This document shows, one piece after another, positions 9,064 to 20,033 of a DNA stretch of 64,000 nt. Position 1 is the stretch's first letter. The number at the start of each line of letters is the position of its first letter. The stretch is from CBDATG01 sp965200145 (lineage in GTDB: Bacteria > Chloroflexota > Dehalococcoidia > Lucifugimonadales > Lucifugimonadaceae). The notes beneath the pieces were generated by a model, which saw only the letters and a list, made by a program, of their open reading frames with translations, was not told where the DNA came from and did not search any database. Location: the NCBI GenBank assembly GCA_965200145.1, contig CBDATG010000002.1, positions 682,001 through 746,000 on the forward strand, in the 5' to 3' direction. Made by a program: the position numbers and the translations under genes.

Positions 9064-9140
9064 TTCACGACGATATTCGTCACATAGGCGCGTGATTACA
9101 ACTCGCGCATCTCGGCTATCAGGGACTCCACGCTTGCTCT
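9064..9140. repeat. Right copy of the ~77-bp direct repeat (native pntB 3' end)
   Basis: Covers the final pntB codons and 32 bp downstream. It is the intact partner of the remnant at 3010-3086, 6,054 bp away in direct orientation. The small inverted repeat GACGA-tat-TCGTC sits just after the pntB stop and may be a weak transcription end. Confidence 0.85.
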
Positions 9141-10547
9141 TGCATCTCCGAAGAGCATCATCGTGTTCTCTTTGTGGAACAGCTCGTTCTCCACGCCTGC
9201 GAAGCCTGACGCCATCGAACGCTTCAGCACTATCGTCGCGCGCGACTCGTCAACATTGAGTATCGGCATTCCGTATATCGGGCTGGACCTGTCTGTTCGC
9301 GCGGCGGGATTCGTCACGTCGTTTGCACCTACCACTACGGCTACGTCTGTTCGGGTGAAGTCGTCGTTTATCTCGTCTAGGTCCTTCAGTTCGTCATATG
9401 GCACATCTGCTTCTGCGAGCAGGACGTTCATGTGTCCTGGCATCCGCCCGGCAACGGGGTGTATTGCATATCGCACTTCTGCCCCGCGTGCTTTGAGCAT
9501 GTCTGCGAGCTCTCTCACATGGTGTTGCGCCTGTGCGACTGCCAATCCGTAGCCCGGCACGAAGATGACCGACTTGGCATATCCGAGCAGTATGGCGGCT
9601 TCTGGTGCGTTAACCGACCTGACGGGACGGTCTGCTGCCGAGCCTGCGCCTGCACCGCCCGGGATGCCATCGGCGACGCCGAATCCGCCGAACATCACGT
9701 TCGCCAGTGATCGGTTCATGGCACGCGTCATGATGCGAGTGAGTATCAGACCTGATGCGCCAACCAGCGAGCCGGCGATGATGAGCAATGCGCTGTCAAA
9801 GTCGAACGGTGCGCCTTCGGGTGCCGATGACACCAGCGCGAAGCCGGTTGCCGCCGCGGCGATGCCGGAGTAGGAGTTCAGCAGGGCGATGACAACCGGC
9901 ATGTCGGCACCGCCAATAGGTATGACGACTAGCACGCCGCCGATTAGCGCAACCGCGGCCAGTGCCAGCAACATCAGCTCGATCTGCGGGTTGATAACCA
10001 GCACAACGGCGATCGCAAGCGCGGCCAACAACAACAGCCCGTTAATGACATGGCGGCCTGGAATCAGCACGGGTTGCGTTGCGACGATGCCTTGTAGCTT
10101 ACCGAAAGCGATCATGCTGCCGGTGAAGGTCAGCGAGCCGATGATGATCGAGCCGGCGATGGTTGCGGACGCTATGGCATTCGTGCCGTCGCCTAGGCTG
10201 TTGACATGCAACAGTTCTGCGCCAGCTACGATGGCAGAAGCTGCGCCGCCGAAGCCGTTGAAGATGGCAACCATCTGCGGCATGGCGGTGAGCTGGACGA
10301 GTCGCGCCGATGCTAAACCGATGGCTGTCCCTAGGACGATGCCGATGATGATCCACTCTGGGCTGACGATGCGCTGGTCTAGCAGTGTCACAACGACGGC
10401 GATCAACATTCCCAGTGCAGAGAGTCGATTGCCGGCGCGCGCGGTATCGGGAGACCGCAGCCACAGCAGGCCGACGATGAACAGCACCGCCGCGACGATG
10501 TAAGCCGCGGATCGTATGTCCAGGAGGCTGTCGGAGAGGTCGATCAT
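9096..10547 (-). CDS. pntB: NAD(P) transhydrogenase subunit beta
   Basis: 483 aa, close to the usual PntB length. PntB is the membrane subunit of the proton-translocating transhydrogenase (NADH + NADP+ to NAD+ + NADPH): the N-terminal two thirds are about nine hydrophobic helices (domain II) and the C-terminal third binds NADP(H) (domain III). The latter shows G-Y-G-L-A-V-A-Q-A-Q-H, H-P-V-A-G-R-M-P-G-H-M-N-V-L, V-V-V-G-A-N-D-V-T-N-P-A-A and a Lys/Arg-rich segment near the end, all typical. The ATG is two bases after the pntA2 stop, so the genes are co-transcribed. A copy of its last codons is found 6 kb away at 3010-3086. Confidence 0.97.
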   Translation of the reverse strand: MIDLSDSLLDIRSAAYIVAAVLFIVGLLWLRSPDTARAGNRLSALGMLIAVVVTLLDQRIVSPEWIIIGIVLGTAIGLASARLVQLTAMPQMVAIFNGFGGAASAIVAGAELLHVNSLGDGTNAIASATIAGSIIIGSLTFTGSMIAFGKLQGIVATQPVLIPGRHVINGLLLLAALAIAVVLVINPQIELMLLALAAVALIGGVLVVIPIGGADMPVVIALLNSYSGIAAAATGFALVSSAPEGAPFDFDSALLIIAGSLVGASGLILTRIMTRAMNRSLANVMFGGFGVADGIPGGAGAGSAADRPVRSVNAPEAAILLGYAKSVIFVPGYGLAVAQAQHHVRELADMLKARGAEVRYAIHPVAGRMPGHMNVLLAEADVPYDELKDLDEINDDFTRTDVAVVVGANDVTNPAARTDRSSPIYGMPILNVDESRATIVLKRSMASGFAGVENELFHKENTMMLFGDARASVESLIAEMREL

Positions 10548-10549
10548 CC

Positions 10550-10846
10550 CTAATCCCGCGCGTCGTCGCTACGGTGGAACATCCGCAACATGCGCTCTGT
10601 AACCATGTATCCGCCGACCACGTTGATCATCGCCAAAGTCACGGCGGCAGTACCGAGCACCGCTCCTAACACGCCGCCTGTCTGCCCTGCGACTACGAGC
10701 GCACCCACGATGGCGATGCCGGAGATGGCGTTGGAACCGGACATGAGCGGTGTGTGAAGTATCGGCGGCACGCGGGTGATCGTCAAGTAGCCAACGAACA
10801 ACGCCAAGACAAACACGGTAACGGAAATCAGCAGCGTCTCAACCAT
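10550..10846 (-). CDS. pntAB: NAD(P) transhydrogenase subunit alpha-2 (membrane part)
   Basis: 98 aa from the ATG at 10846, chosen because GAGGAG lies just upstream, overlapping the stop of pntA1; the longer in-frame reading would run back into pntA1. Three hydrophobic helices and the signature H-T-P-L-M-S-G-S-N-A-I-S-G identify the membrane segment that single-chain PntA carries at its C-terminus. The split alpha-1/alpha-2/beta organisation is common in Rhodospirillum-type and Chloroflexota enzymes. Confidence 0.95.
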   Translation of the reverse strand: MVETLLISVTVFVLALFVGYLTITRVPPILHTPLMSGSNAISGIAIVGALVVAGQTGGVLGAVLGTAAVTLAMINVVGGYMVTERMLRMFHRSDDARD

Positions 10847-10850
10847 GGGC

Positions 10851-11969
10851 TCACTCCTCAAATGACTTGCGAACTGCGCCATCATGCGCGACGCAGACGG
10901 CATCGATAACCTCGTCGTCGAAATCGAGCATCATGCCACCATTTTCGTCAGTGAGCAGTCCGATGATCGATTCCACATTGCGGCCGTACAGCGATGAGGC
11001 GTGATACGGCATCGTGGATGGCATGTTGACTGGTCCATGTACGGTGACACCGTCGCACTCAACCGATTCTCCCGCCACCGTCGCCTCGACATTACCGCCA
11101 GTCTCTGCCGCGAGATCAACGACGACGCTTCCGGGCTTCATACCCGATAGCATCTGCGAAGTGACGAGCACTGGCGCGGCGCGGCCAGGAATGGCAGCGG
11201 TCGTGATGACCACGTCTGACTTTGCAACGTAAGGCGCGAGGAAGTCCTGTTGCCTCAGGTTCTCGTCCTCTGTCTGCGCTCGAGCGTAACCGCCGGCAGA
11301 CTCCGCATCAGCAGCACTGGGCGGCGCGATGAATGTCGCGCCTAGGCTCTCCACCTGCTCTGCTACTACTGCCCTGACATCGAACGCCGATACCGCTGCA
11401 CCGAGACGCTTGGCAGTAGCGATGGCCTGCAAACCTGCAACACCTGCGCCTAGCACCAACACCTGCGCTGGCGGTATCGTCCCAGCCGCAGTCATCATCA
11501 TCGGGAAGAACTTGCCAATCGTGTCGGCGGCTATCAATACCGCCTTGTAACCCGCCAGCGATGCCTGCGAAGACAGCACGTCCATGCTCTGCGCCCTGGC
11601 GATGCGTGGCACCAACTCCATGGCAAGCGCGGTCAAGCCCGACTCTGCCAAGTGTGAGACCAGCTCGGTGTTGCGACGTGCATCCAAGACTCCGATGATC
11701 GCGGAGCCGCGTTGCAACGCGCCGACCTCGTACTCGCTAGGAATGCCGACCTTTACCATCACATCCACAGCATGAGCGATGTCGCCCACTCCAAAGCCGA
11801 CCTCTGCACCTGCCGACTCATACTGAGCATCGCCATATCCCGATTCCTCACCGCAACCGCCTTGCACCTTCACCTCATGCCCTGCTTTGATGAGCCGCGA
11901 AGCCGAGTCAGGCGTAAGGGCGACGCGTCGCTCACCCTCAAGATGCTCTTTGTTGACTCCGATACGCAC
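10851..11969 (-). CDS. pntAA: NAD(P) transhydrogenase subunit alpha-1 (NAD(H)-binding)
   Basis: 372 aa beginning with GTG; M-R-I-G-V-N-K-E is the normal N-terminus of the family. This is the cytosolic domain I of the transhydrogenase. It shows R-R-V-A-L-T-P-D near the start, the Rossmann loop G-A-G-V-A-G-L-Q-A-I at about residue 175, and the R-Q-Q-D type hinge region that contacts domain III. First gene of a three-gene operon with pntA2 (4-bp gap) and pntB. The operon supplies NADPH using the proton gradient. Confidence 0.96.
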   Translation of the reverse strand: MRIGVNKEHLEGERRVALTPDSASRLIKAGHEVKVQGGCGEESGYGDAQYESAGAEVGFGVGDIAHAVDVMVKVGIPSEYEVGALQRGSAIIGVLDARRNTELVSHLAESGLTALAMELVPRIARAQSMDVLSSQASLAGYKAVLIAADTIGKFFPMMMTAAGTIPPAQVLVLGAGVAGLQAIATAKRLGAAVSAFDVRAVVAEQVESLGATFIAPPSAADAESAGGYARAQTEDENLRQQDFLAPYVAKSDVVITTAAIPGRAAPVLVTSQMLSGMKPGSVVVDLAAETGGNVEATVAGESVECDGVTVHGPVNMPSTMPYHASSLYGRNVESIIGLLTDENGGMMLDFDDEVIDAVCVAHDGAVRKSFEE

Positions 11970-12121
11970 TGTTAGACGGGATTACTGGTTCGCACGGCCT
12001 GCGTCACAGCCCACGAATAACATGGTAAACGCAACGGCGTAACCCAACGGTTACACACCGCTTGAGGAATCCGTATCTGGGCTTGGCACCGATCAACTTG
12101 AGGCATAGGAGATACCGCACA

Positions 12122-12442
12122 ATGTACATGATCCGACGGGTATACAAGACGAAGTACCGCACCGCGAAGCGCGTCGCGTCGCTGGTGCGGAAGCAACAGG
12201 ACATTTACGAATCGGCAGGACGCAACAAAGGCAACGTCTACTTCAATCCCGGGACGGTCCCTGGTGATGCAGACATCGTAGTCCTCGAGTGGACGCAAGA
12301 GACGCTAGGGTCGCCGTTCCTGTCTGATCCGCCTATTCCGAGGGAGGCGCTCACGATCGGCGGCGAGATCAGAGAGCTGATCGAGTCGCAACACATCGAG
12401 TTCTGGGAACTGATGACTCCCGACAAGATGGATGACGTTTAG
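12122..12442 (+). CDS. Small hypothetical protein, possibly a dimeric alpha/beta barrel
   Basis: 106 aa. The ATG at 12122 follows AGGAGA by nine bases, which decides the start over an upstream in-frame candidate at 12062. The order strand (M-Y-M-I-R-R-V-Y), long basic helix (R-T-A-K-R-V-A-S-L-V-R-K-Q), strand (N-V-Y-F-N-P-G-T), strand (A-D-I-V-V-L-E-W), helix (I-R-E-L-I-E-S), strand (I-E-F-W-E-L-M) resembles the ferredoxin-like dimeric alpha/beta barrel (ABM/NIPSNAP-like) fold. That is a pattern guess only; no catalytic residues are recognisable. It lies about 50 bp before the molybdopterin enzyme gene on the same strand. Confidence 0.65.
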   Translation: MYMIRRVYKTKYRTAKRVASLVRKQQDIYESAGRNKGNVYFNPGTVPGDADIVVLEWTQETLGSPFLSDPPIPREALTIGGEIRELIESQHIEFWELMTPDKMDDV

Positions 12443-12490
12443 AGCCGCCGGGCTCAGAACGCATCTCTAGCGTCAGTAAGACATAGGCTC

Positions 12491-13537
12491 ATGCGCCATC
12501 GCTGGGTCAATCTGCTGCTACTCCTGCTCGTCGCCGGCGAGGGTGTAACAGGCGCGATCGGGCTGATGTCCGGTGACCCGCGCTCAGAGTACGTCTTGCA
12601 AGCGCACTCCATCCTCGGTTACGCCATCCTCGCAACACTCGGTTGGAAAGTCGCCCTGGCGCTAACATCATTGCGGAAACCGTCGCGCGGTAGGCCGCGA
12701 ACCATGACGATCACTCTGGTGGCGTTCTTTCTCGCCGCGATGTGCATCGGGCTAGCGTGGAACGTCAGCGGATATTGGCACCTGTCAGGAGTGACGGGCA
12801 TGTCGCTGCACATCTACTCCGGCGTGGTGGTGCTGGCACTGGTTGCATGGCACGCATGGGCATACACGAGCAGGTTCAGGGTGGGATACAGCAAGGAGAG
12901 GCGCGATGCGTTGCGACTGGGCGCGGTCCTGGCAGTAGGAGCCATAGCATGGGGCGCGACCGAGGCGGTACTGAGGGCCGGCAACGCGGTCGGCGCAAGG
13001 CGCAGATTCACAGGCTCATATGAGCGCGGCTCAATGTTGGGGAATGCATTCCCGACCACTTCGTGGCTGAACGATGACCCGGCTCCCATCGACACGGCTT
13101 CCTACGCGTTGCGCATCGTAGGCACTGATGGCGGGACAGTTCACTTGCGGCCTGCCCAGATGTCTGAGCGGCTAGGAGCCGGAAGGATCAAGGAGATGGA
13201 TGCCACGCTTGACTGCACTGGCGGTTGGTACTCGCGCCAGCTCTGGCGTGGCGCAACGCTACACGACATCTTCCGCACCGCCGATCTGGACATGTCCGAT
13301 GCCGCGTCGTGTATCGTCACGTCGGTGACCGGCTATTCCCGACGCTATCCCATCAACGATCTGGACCGCCTGTTACTCAGCACGCATGTCGGCAACGAAC
13401 CAATATCGCATCTTCACGGTGCACCGATGCGTCTAGTGGCACCCAATCGACGCGGATACGACTGGGTGAAGTGGGTAACGGAGGTGCGACTAACGACGGG
13501 ACCAGCATGGTTCCAGCCGTGGTTGCCGTTGCAGTGA
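12491..13537 (+). CDS. Membrane-anchored molybdopterin-dependent oxidoreductase (sulfite oxidase fold)
   Basis: 348 aa. Residues 1-150 hold four hydrophobic helices, two of them with His near helix ends (Q-A-H-S-I-L-G-Y, M-S-L-H-I-Y-S-G-V, A-W-H-A-W), the look of a small b-type cytochrome or DUF4405-like module. A further helix leads into the catalytic domain, which has the sulfite-oxidase/MsrP hallmark D-C-T-G-G-W-Y-S (Cys242, expected molybdenum ligand) and a C-terminal R-G-Y-D-W-V-K-W-V-T-E-V match. Fusing the haem-type anchor and the Mo domain suggests an enzyme fed from the quinone pool. The substrate is unknown. It is convergent with the lactonase gene. Confidence 0.85.
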   Translation: MRHRWVNLLLLLLVAGEGVTGAIGLMSGDPRSEYVLQAHSILGYAILATLGWKVALALTSLRKPSRGRPRTMTITLVAFFLAAMCIGLAWNVSGYWHLSGVTGMSLHIYSGVVVLALVAWHAWAYTSRFRVGYSKERRDALRLGAVLAVGAIAWGATEAVLRAGNAVGARRRFTGSYERGSMLGNAFPTTSWLNDDPAPIDTASYALRIVGTDGGTVHLRPAQMSERLGAGRIKEMDATLDCTGGWYSRQLWRGATLHDIFRTADLDMSDAASCIVTSVTGYSRRYPINDLDRLLLSTHVGNEPISHLHGAPMRLVAPNRRGYDWVKWVTEVRLTTGPAWFQPWLPLQ

Positions 13538-13557
13538 ACGCGCGACTGGCCCGGAGG

Positions 13558-14655
13558 CTACGCGGGCATCATCTGGATGCAAACTGGCGCGGGCACGCTG
13601 AGCATGTGACCGGTGTGATCAAGCTTGCCGCTGTCTGCATCGCGGCGGAACGTGTGGATAGTGTCGCCGTTCTGATTCTCCGCTAACACCCAGGTGCCTG
13701 ACGGATCGATAGCGAAGTTACGCGGAGTCGCGCCGCGAGTCGATTCGTGTCCGATGTAGAACAACATCTTGGCGGCGGAATCCCAACCGTAGATGACTAA
13801 CGAGTCGTGTCCACGGTTCGAGCCGTAGACATGCTTACCGTCTGGCGAGACATGGATGTCCGCTGTGCTGTTGTTCCCGTCGTCGTACGAAGTGTCGGGC
13901 CTCACAGTCGCTACCCAGTGTGTCTCCTCTAAGTTCCCGCTACGGGCAGTGAAATCGTATGCGCTAATCGTCATGCCGATCTCGTTAATCGCAAACGCCG
14001 CATCGCCGCTCGGATGGAACGCGAAGTGCCGCGGGCCCTCACCAGGACGCGAGTCTGCCGATGCTGTCTCTTTGAGTTGGAGCTTGCCGCCGTCGCGGTC
14101 AATGCGGTACACCAGCACCTTGTCTAAACCCAAATCGCACACTACGACATGCCGATTGTCGGGTGTCAGCGTCACAGAGTGGGCGTGAGGCTCAAGTTGA
14201 CGCTCCTTGACGATGCCACTACCGCCCTCGTGTTGATGGAAGTCGCAGGCTTCGCCGAGTGCACCGTCCTCGCCGAGTGGCAACATCGCGACGCTCCCGC
14301 CAGCGTAGTTCGCCACAATAACGTAGCTTCCAGTCTGATCCACGACCAAGTGGCATGGCCCGGTGCCGACGGTTGACTGCTCATTGATCTTCGTGAGCTT
14401 GCCGTTCCTGCCGATGCGATAAGCTGAAACTCCCCCAGAGCCGTCGCCCTTGAAGGAGTTGACCTCCGCCACTGAGTAGAGGTATTGCAGGTTCGGGTGC
14501 AACGCGACGAACGACGGATTCGGTCCGGCATCATCCGCAACCGAGAGCATCTCCAGCCTGCCCGTCTTACCATCAAGTCGGCATGTATAGATTCCAGCTG
14601 CACCGAGGTCGGTGTATGTCCCAACGAAAAGTATCTGGTCTTGCGGAGCTGACAT
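13558..14655 (-). CDS. Seven-bladed beta-propeller lactonase (YbhE/Pgl type)
   Basis: 365 aa from the ATG at 14655; an upstream TTG in frame is less likely because AAAGG lies about ten bases before this ATG. F-V-G-T-Y-T near the start, repeated blade motifs (G-T-G-P-C-H-L-V-V-D, P-H-A-H-S-V-T-L-T-P-D, G-E-G-P-R-H-F-A-F-H-P, A-D-I-H-V-S-P-D-G-K, T-P-R-N-F-A-I-D-P) and the overall length match the lactonase family that includes 6-phosphogluconolactonase YbhE and carboxy-cis,cis-muconate cyclising enzymes. No pentose phosphate genes are nearby, so the actual lactone is open. Confidence 0.9.
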   Translation of the reverse strand: MSAPQDQILFVGTYTDLGAAGIYTCRLDGKTGRLEMLSVADDAGPNPSFVALHPNLQYLYSVAEVNSFKGDGSGGVSAYRIGRNGKLTKINEQSTVGTGPCHLVVDQTGSYVIVANYAGGSVAMLPLGEDGALGEACDFHQHEGGSGIVKERQLEPHAHSVTLTPDNRHVVVCDLGLDKVLVYRIDRDGGKLQLKETASADSRPGEGPRHFAFHPSGDAAFAINEIGMTISAYDFTARSGNLEETHWVATVRPDTSYDDGNNSTADIHVSPDGKHVYGSNRGHDSLVIYGWDSAAKMLFYIGHESTRGATPRNFAIDPSGTWVLAENQNGDTIHTFRRDADSGKLDHTGHMLSVPAPVCIQMMPA

Positions 14656-14962
14656 GTTAAGACTGCCTTTCTTGTGCTTCAAACATTCCGATAAGAATGA
14701 TATGAAACAATCTAGATGACTCCACCTTGTTCGCTAGGATCTTGCGCCCGGCGGCTCGTCCTCTCAACGCGGCTCACAATCCTCGACTGGCTTCCTAACC
14801 CACTTGGCATCGTCCGACAACAGCCCTATAGCCTCGTGGGCGACCTCTTCGCAACAGCGGAAGTTCCAAGTCTTTCCTGCGGATGTTCACGGCATTAGCG
14901 ATGCCGTTAGCACAGTTGCCAGCCTCGAATCGCAGATCGGGGCGCAATTAACCCCAACTCAC
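14656..14962. other. 307-bp intergenic stretch, no convincing gene
   Basis: Holds the upstream region of the lactonase gene. On the minus strand about 40 codons (roughly 14880 down to 14762) read T-W-N-F-R-C-C-E-E-V-A-H-E-A-I-G-L-L-S-D and end in a stop without a start codon; this could be a decayed gene fragment but is too short to name. Confidence 0.4.
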
Positions 14963-15145
14963 CTAGTTGTCGGACTCTCGGAACTCAACGTGTTCGGCAT
15001 GCGCTATGTTTGTGTTTCTGTCGCCAAAGTTGATGTTGGTGATCTTTGATGTGATTGTCTTCCCGAAATACAGCATGATGCCGATGGTCACCACTTGGAG
15101 CAAGATGCCCGCAGACGCGAAGCCGATTTGCAACTCAACTGGCAT
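14963..15145 (-). CDS. Small single-helix membrane protein
   Basis: 60 aa. The ATG overlaps the stop of the preceding small gene as TGATG, a classic translational coupling, which supports both being real. One hydrophobic helix (about residues 8-28, with G-I-L-L-Q-V-V-T-I-G-I-M-L-Y-F-G) is followed by a polar tail rich in Asn, Asp and His. No family recognised. It would form a two-gene unit with 15145-15330. Confidence 0.6.
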   Translation of the reverse strand: MPVELQIGFASAGILLQVVTIGIMLYFGKTITSKITNINFGDRNTNIAHAEHVEFRESDN

Positions 15146-15330
15146 CACTTCTTGCCAACGATCAGGACCTTGTCGCGTCCTGACGGCACGGTACCACTCC
15201 CCTCAACAACTGCTACAGCATCTAGCAGCACACGTATGCGCTCTTTCTCCTCAAAGGATGCACGCTCAAGCGTCTTGATGAGCGTCGCTGGCTCCATTAC
15301 GTCGTTGTCATTCCTGTTGAATACACGCAT
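15145..15330 (-). CDS. Small hypothetical soluble protein
   Basis: 61 aa from the ATG at 15330, which has GGGAGG six bases upstream; an in-frame TTG/ATG further up lacks such a site. Predicted largely helical and charged (L-I-K-T-L-E-R-A-S-F-E-E-K-E-R-I-R-V-L-L-D-A-V), ending G-R-D-K-V-L-I-V-G-K-K. It overlaps the next gene by one base. Function unknown; the coupling to a membrane peptide suggests they act together. Confidence 0.6.
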   Translation of the reverse strand: MRVFNRNDNDVMEPATLIKTLERASFEEKERIRVLLDAVAVVEGSGTVPSGRDKVLIVGKK

Positions 15331-15515
15331 TATCGACCTCCCGTCTTGCATGGGTTCCTCGTTAGGTCTGTTCATGATTATATCGTTGCGCGACAATCCT
15401 GTCTACGTTAATGAACTCGCCGCGAAAGCGACTTGATCGTCTCCAATAGTATGCCAAATGACGGTTGAATCCCGTACTTCGCCTTCACACTGGCGGCCGT
15501 GTACGATGTAACACC

Positions 15516-18161
<2,646 letters not shown>

Positions 18162-18229
18162 CCAATCCGCTGGCGAATCTTCGATCGTCCGCGGATTCTC
18201 ACCACGTTCATGGAACCCCTGACCTGGAA

Positions 18230-19144
18230 TCAGTCAGGTGTGGACAACGCGTTGGCCAATGCTGACCTTATGTCGGGGTATCGGAACTCAAACCCGGCAT
18301 CCTGAAGTTTCTTGGGGACCGCCAACACGCTATTGAGTCCTAGTTCTTTGATCATCTGACCGTAGGCTGCCTGAGCCATGATCGCCGGCATCCAGCCAAA
18401 CGACGGCCTGCCTAGCGTTTCGCCGATCGCCGACATGAACTCCTTGTTGCGAACCACCCCGGGCGAAACGAAGTTGACAGGTCCGCGTAGCGATTCGTTC
18501 TCTGCCGCGAACACAAGTGCCTCTACGACATCATCGATGTGTATCCACGGATTCCATTGCTTGCCGTTACCGAGGTGACCTCCCACGCCGAAACGGCGGA
18601 ATGGCATCGTGAGGAACGTCAAAGGCCCGCCGTGCTTGCTCAGTGCAATGCCGAACCGCGCGGTCACGCACCGCACACCATCTTCCGCCGCGGCCGTCGC
18701 TATCGCCTCCCAATCCACAGAAGCATCAACCAAAAAGCCGCGCCCGCGTGGGCTTCCCTCCGTCAAGACCTCATCCCCGCGATCGCCGTAGAATCCAGCT
18801 CCCGATGCCGTGAGGAAGAAACTTGGGAACGATGGCAACCTACGGAACAGTTCGACTAGTGCCGTAGTCGCGTCGATTCTGCTACGCCGAATCTCTTCTT
18901 TGTAAGACGCGGTCCATCGACGCACGACAGTGACACCCGCGAAGTTGAAGACCGCGTCAACGGAGCCGATGGAATCGACATCTATGGTTGACGCGTCGCG
19001 GGCATCCCACGTTACCTCGGTGACATCGCCACTGTCGCCAACCGGTCGCCTCACCAGGTGGACGACCTCGTCTCCGCGCGCCAACAGCTTCTCGGTCAAT
19101 GCGGTGCCGAACTGTCCGCTGGCACCCGCGATCATGACGCGCAT
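18230..19144 (-). CDS. TIGR01777-family epimerase-like NAD(P)-binding protein
   Basis: 304 aa. Starts with the Rossmann motif G-A-S-G-Q-F-G-T and shows F-N-F-A-G-V-T-V-V, S-G-A-G-F-Y-G-D-R-G-D-E, P-W-I-H-I-D-D-V-V and the C-terminal DUF1731-type region (P-A-I-M-A-Q-A-A-Y-G-Q, L-Q-D-A-G-F-E-F-R-Y-P). This matches the YfcH/SulA-like extended SDR group, where the usual Y-x-x-x-K is altered to Y-G-D-R. Physiological substrate unknown. Ten bases separate it from the SDR gene upstream, so the two are probably co-transcribed. Confidence 0.92.
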   Translation of the reverse strand: MRVMIAGASGQFGTALTEKLLARGDEVVHLVRRPVGDSGDVTEVTWDARDASTIDVDSIGSVDAVFNFAGVTVVRRWTASYKEEIRRSRIDATTALVELFRRLPSFPSFFLTASGAGFYGDRGDEVLTEGSPRGRGFLVDASVDWEAIATAAAEDGVRCVTARFGIALSKHGGPLTFLTMPFRRFGVGGHLGNGKQWNPWIHIDDVVEALVFAAENESLRGPVNFVSPGVVRNKEFMSAIGETLGRPSFGWMPAIMAQAAYGQMIKELGLNSVLAVPKKLQDAGFEFRYPDIRSALANALSTPD

Positions 19145-19154
19145 CGTCGTCCGC

Positions 19155-19946
19155 CTACAACGCCGCGCCGCCGTCCACCGTTATCATCGAACCCGTGATC
19201 ATCGAGGCATCTTCTGAGGCGGCGAAGAGGAACGCTTTAGCTAGGTCGTCCGCCGAGCACATCCGACCTAACGGCGTGTTACCAACTCTAGACCTCAGGT
19301 TGTCAGGGTTATCTATGCTGGTGTTCCAGTCGTTCGGGCTGTACGGGTTATTCCCGCGAATGAACGGCGTGTCTACATGCCCAGGCGAAATCAACACGCA
19401 TCGGATGTTGTCAGTTGCGTAACTCGCTGCCGCAGCTCGCGTCAGTCCAATCATCCCCATCTTCTGAGCAGCATAGGCCGGAGACCCGCCGCCCGGGCGA
19501 ATCGAGGCGAGCGACCCGATGTTCAGGATCGCACCGCCGCCAGCGCGGCGCATCGACGGAATCACAGCCTTAATTCCCAGAAAAGCTCCCGTCAGTCCAG
19601 TATCCATGATCGTGTTCCACATCTCCAGCGTCTGGTCATCGAAACTCACCCTGAAGTTCGCACCCGCTATATTGGAGAGAATGGATACTGGACCGAACCG
19701 CGACTCGGTTGACTTGACAGCATCTGTCCAAGCGTCCTCGCTCCGCACATCCAGTTCAACTGGGAACGCACTACCGCCGTCTGCGTTGATGTCAGCTGAC
19801 ACGGATTCCGCGGACTCCAGATTGAAGTCCGCCACGCACACCGATGCCCCATGTTCGGCGAAGAGCCTTGACTGCGCTCCGCCCATGGCTCCGCCGCCGC
19901 CGGTAACGATGGCGACTCTGCCTTCAAGCCGTTTCGTTTCGTTCAT
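19155..19946 (-). CDS. Short-chain dehydrogenase/reductase
   Basis: 263 aa, classical SDR size. The nucleotide site reads T-G-G-G-G-A-M-G at residue 16, with D-V-R, N-I-A-G, catalytic Ser in I-G-S-L-A-S and Y-A-A-Q-K (catalytic Tyr/Lys), then the usual S-P-G-H-V-D-T-P. The C-terminus G-S-M-I-T-V-D-G-G-A-A-L is typical. NAD preference is suggested by Asp after the second strand (V-A-D-F-N). Substrate not predictable. It lies just upstream of the TIGR01777 gene on the same strand. Confidence 0.95.
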   Translation of the reverse strand: MNETKRLEGRVAIVTGGGGAMGGAQSRLFAEHGASVCVADFNLESAESVSADINADGGSAFPVELDVRSEDAWTDAVKSTESRFGPVSILSNIAGANFRVSFDDQTLEMWNTIMDTGLTGAFLGIKAVIPSMRRAGGGAILNIGSLASIRPGGGSPAYAAQKMGMIGLTRAAAASYATDNIRCVLISPGHVDTPFIRGNNPYSPNDWNTSIDNPDNLRSRVGNTPLGRMCSADDLAKAFLFAASEDASMITGSMITVDGGAAL

Positions 19947-20033
19947 TGCGAACTCAGAGCAGTGTCGGGGGAATCATGCCTTGACGTTGAATCCCGGGAC
20001 ATACACCTAGTTGTTAGACGACGGCCACCAATA

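Noticed and set aside
3010..9140. Insertion sequence or composite transposon
   Set aside because: No transposase or integrase gene, no terminal inverted repeats; the flanking repeat is a piece of pntB.
9889..10503. Plus-strand 204-aa ORF
   Set aside because: Antisense to pntB; Met/Ser/Ala/Thr-rich mirror of hydrophobic helices.
18218..18238. Hairpin CCTGAC/GTCAGG between acnA and the epimerase gene
   Set aside because: It overlaps the epimerase stop codon, the stem is only six pairs and no T-run follows.
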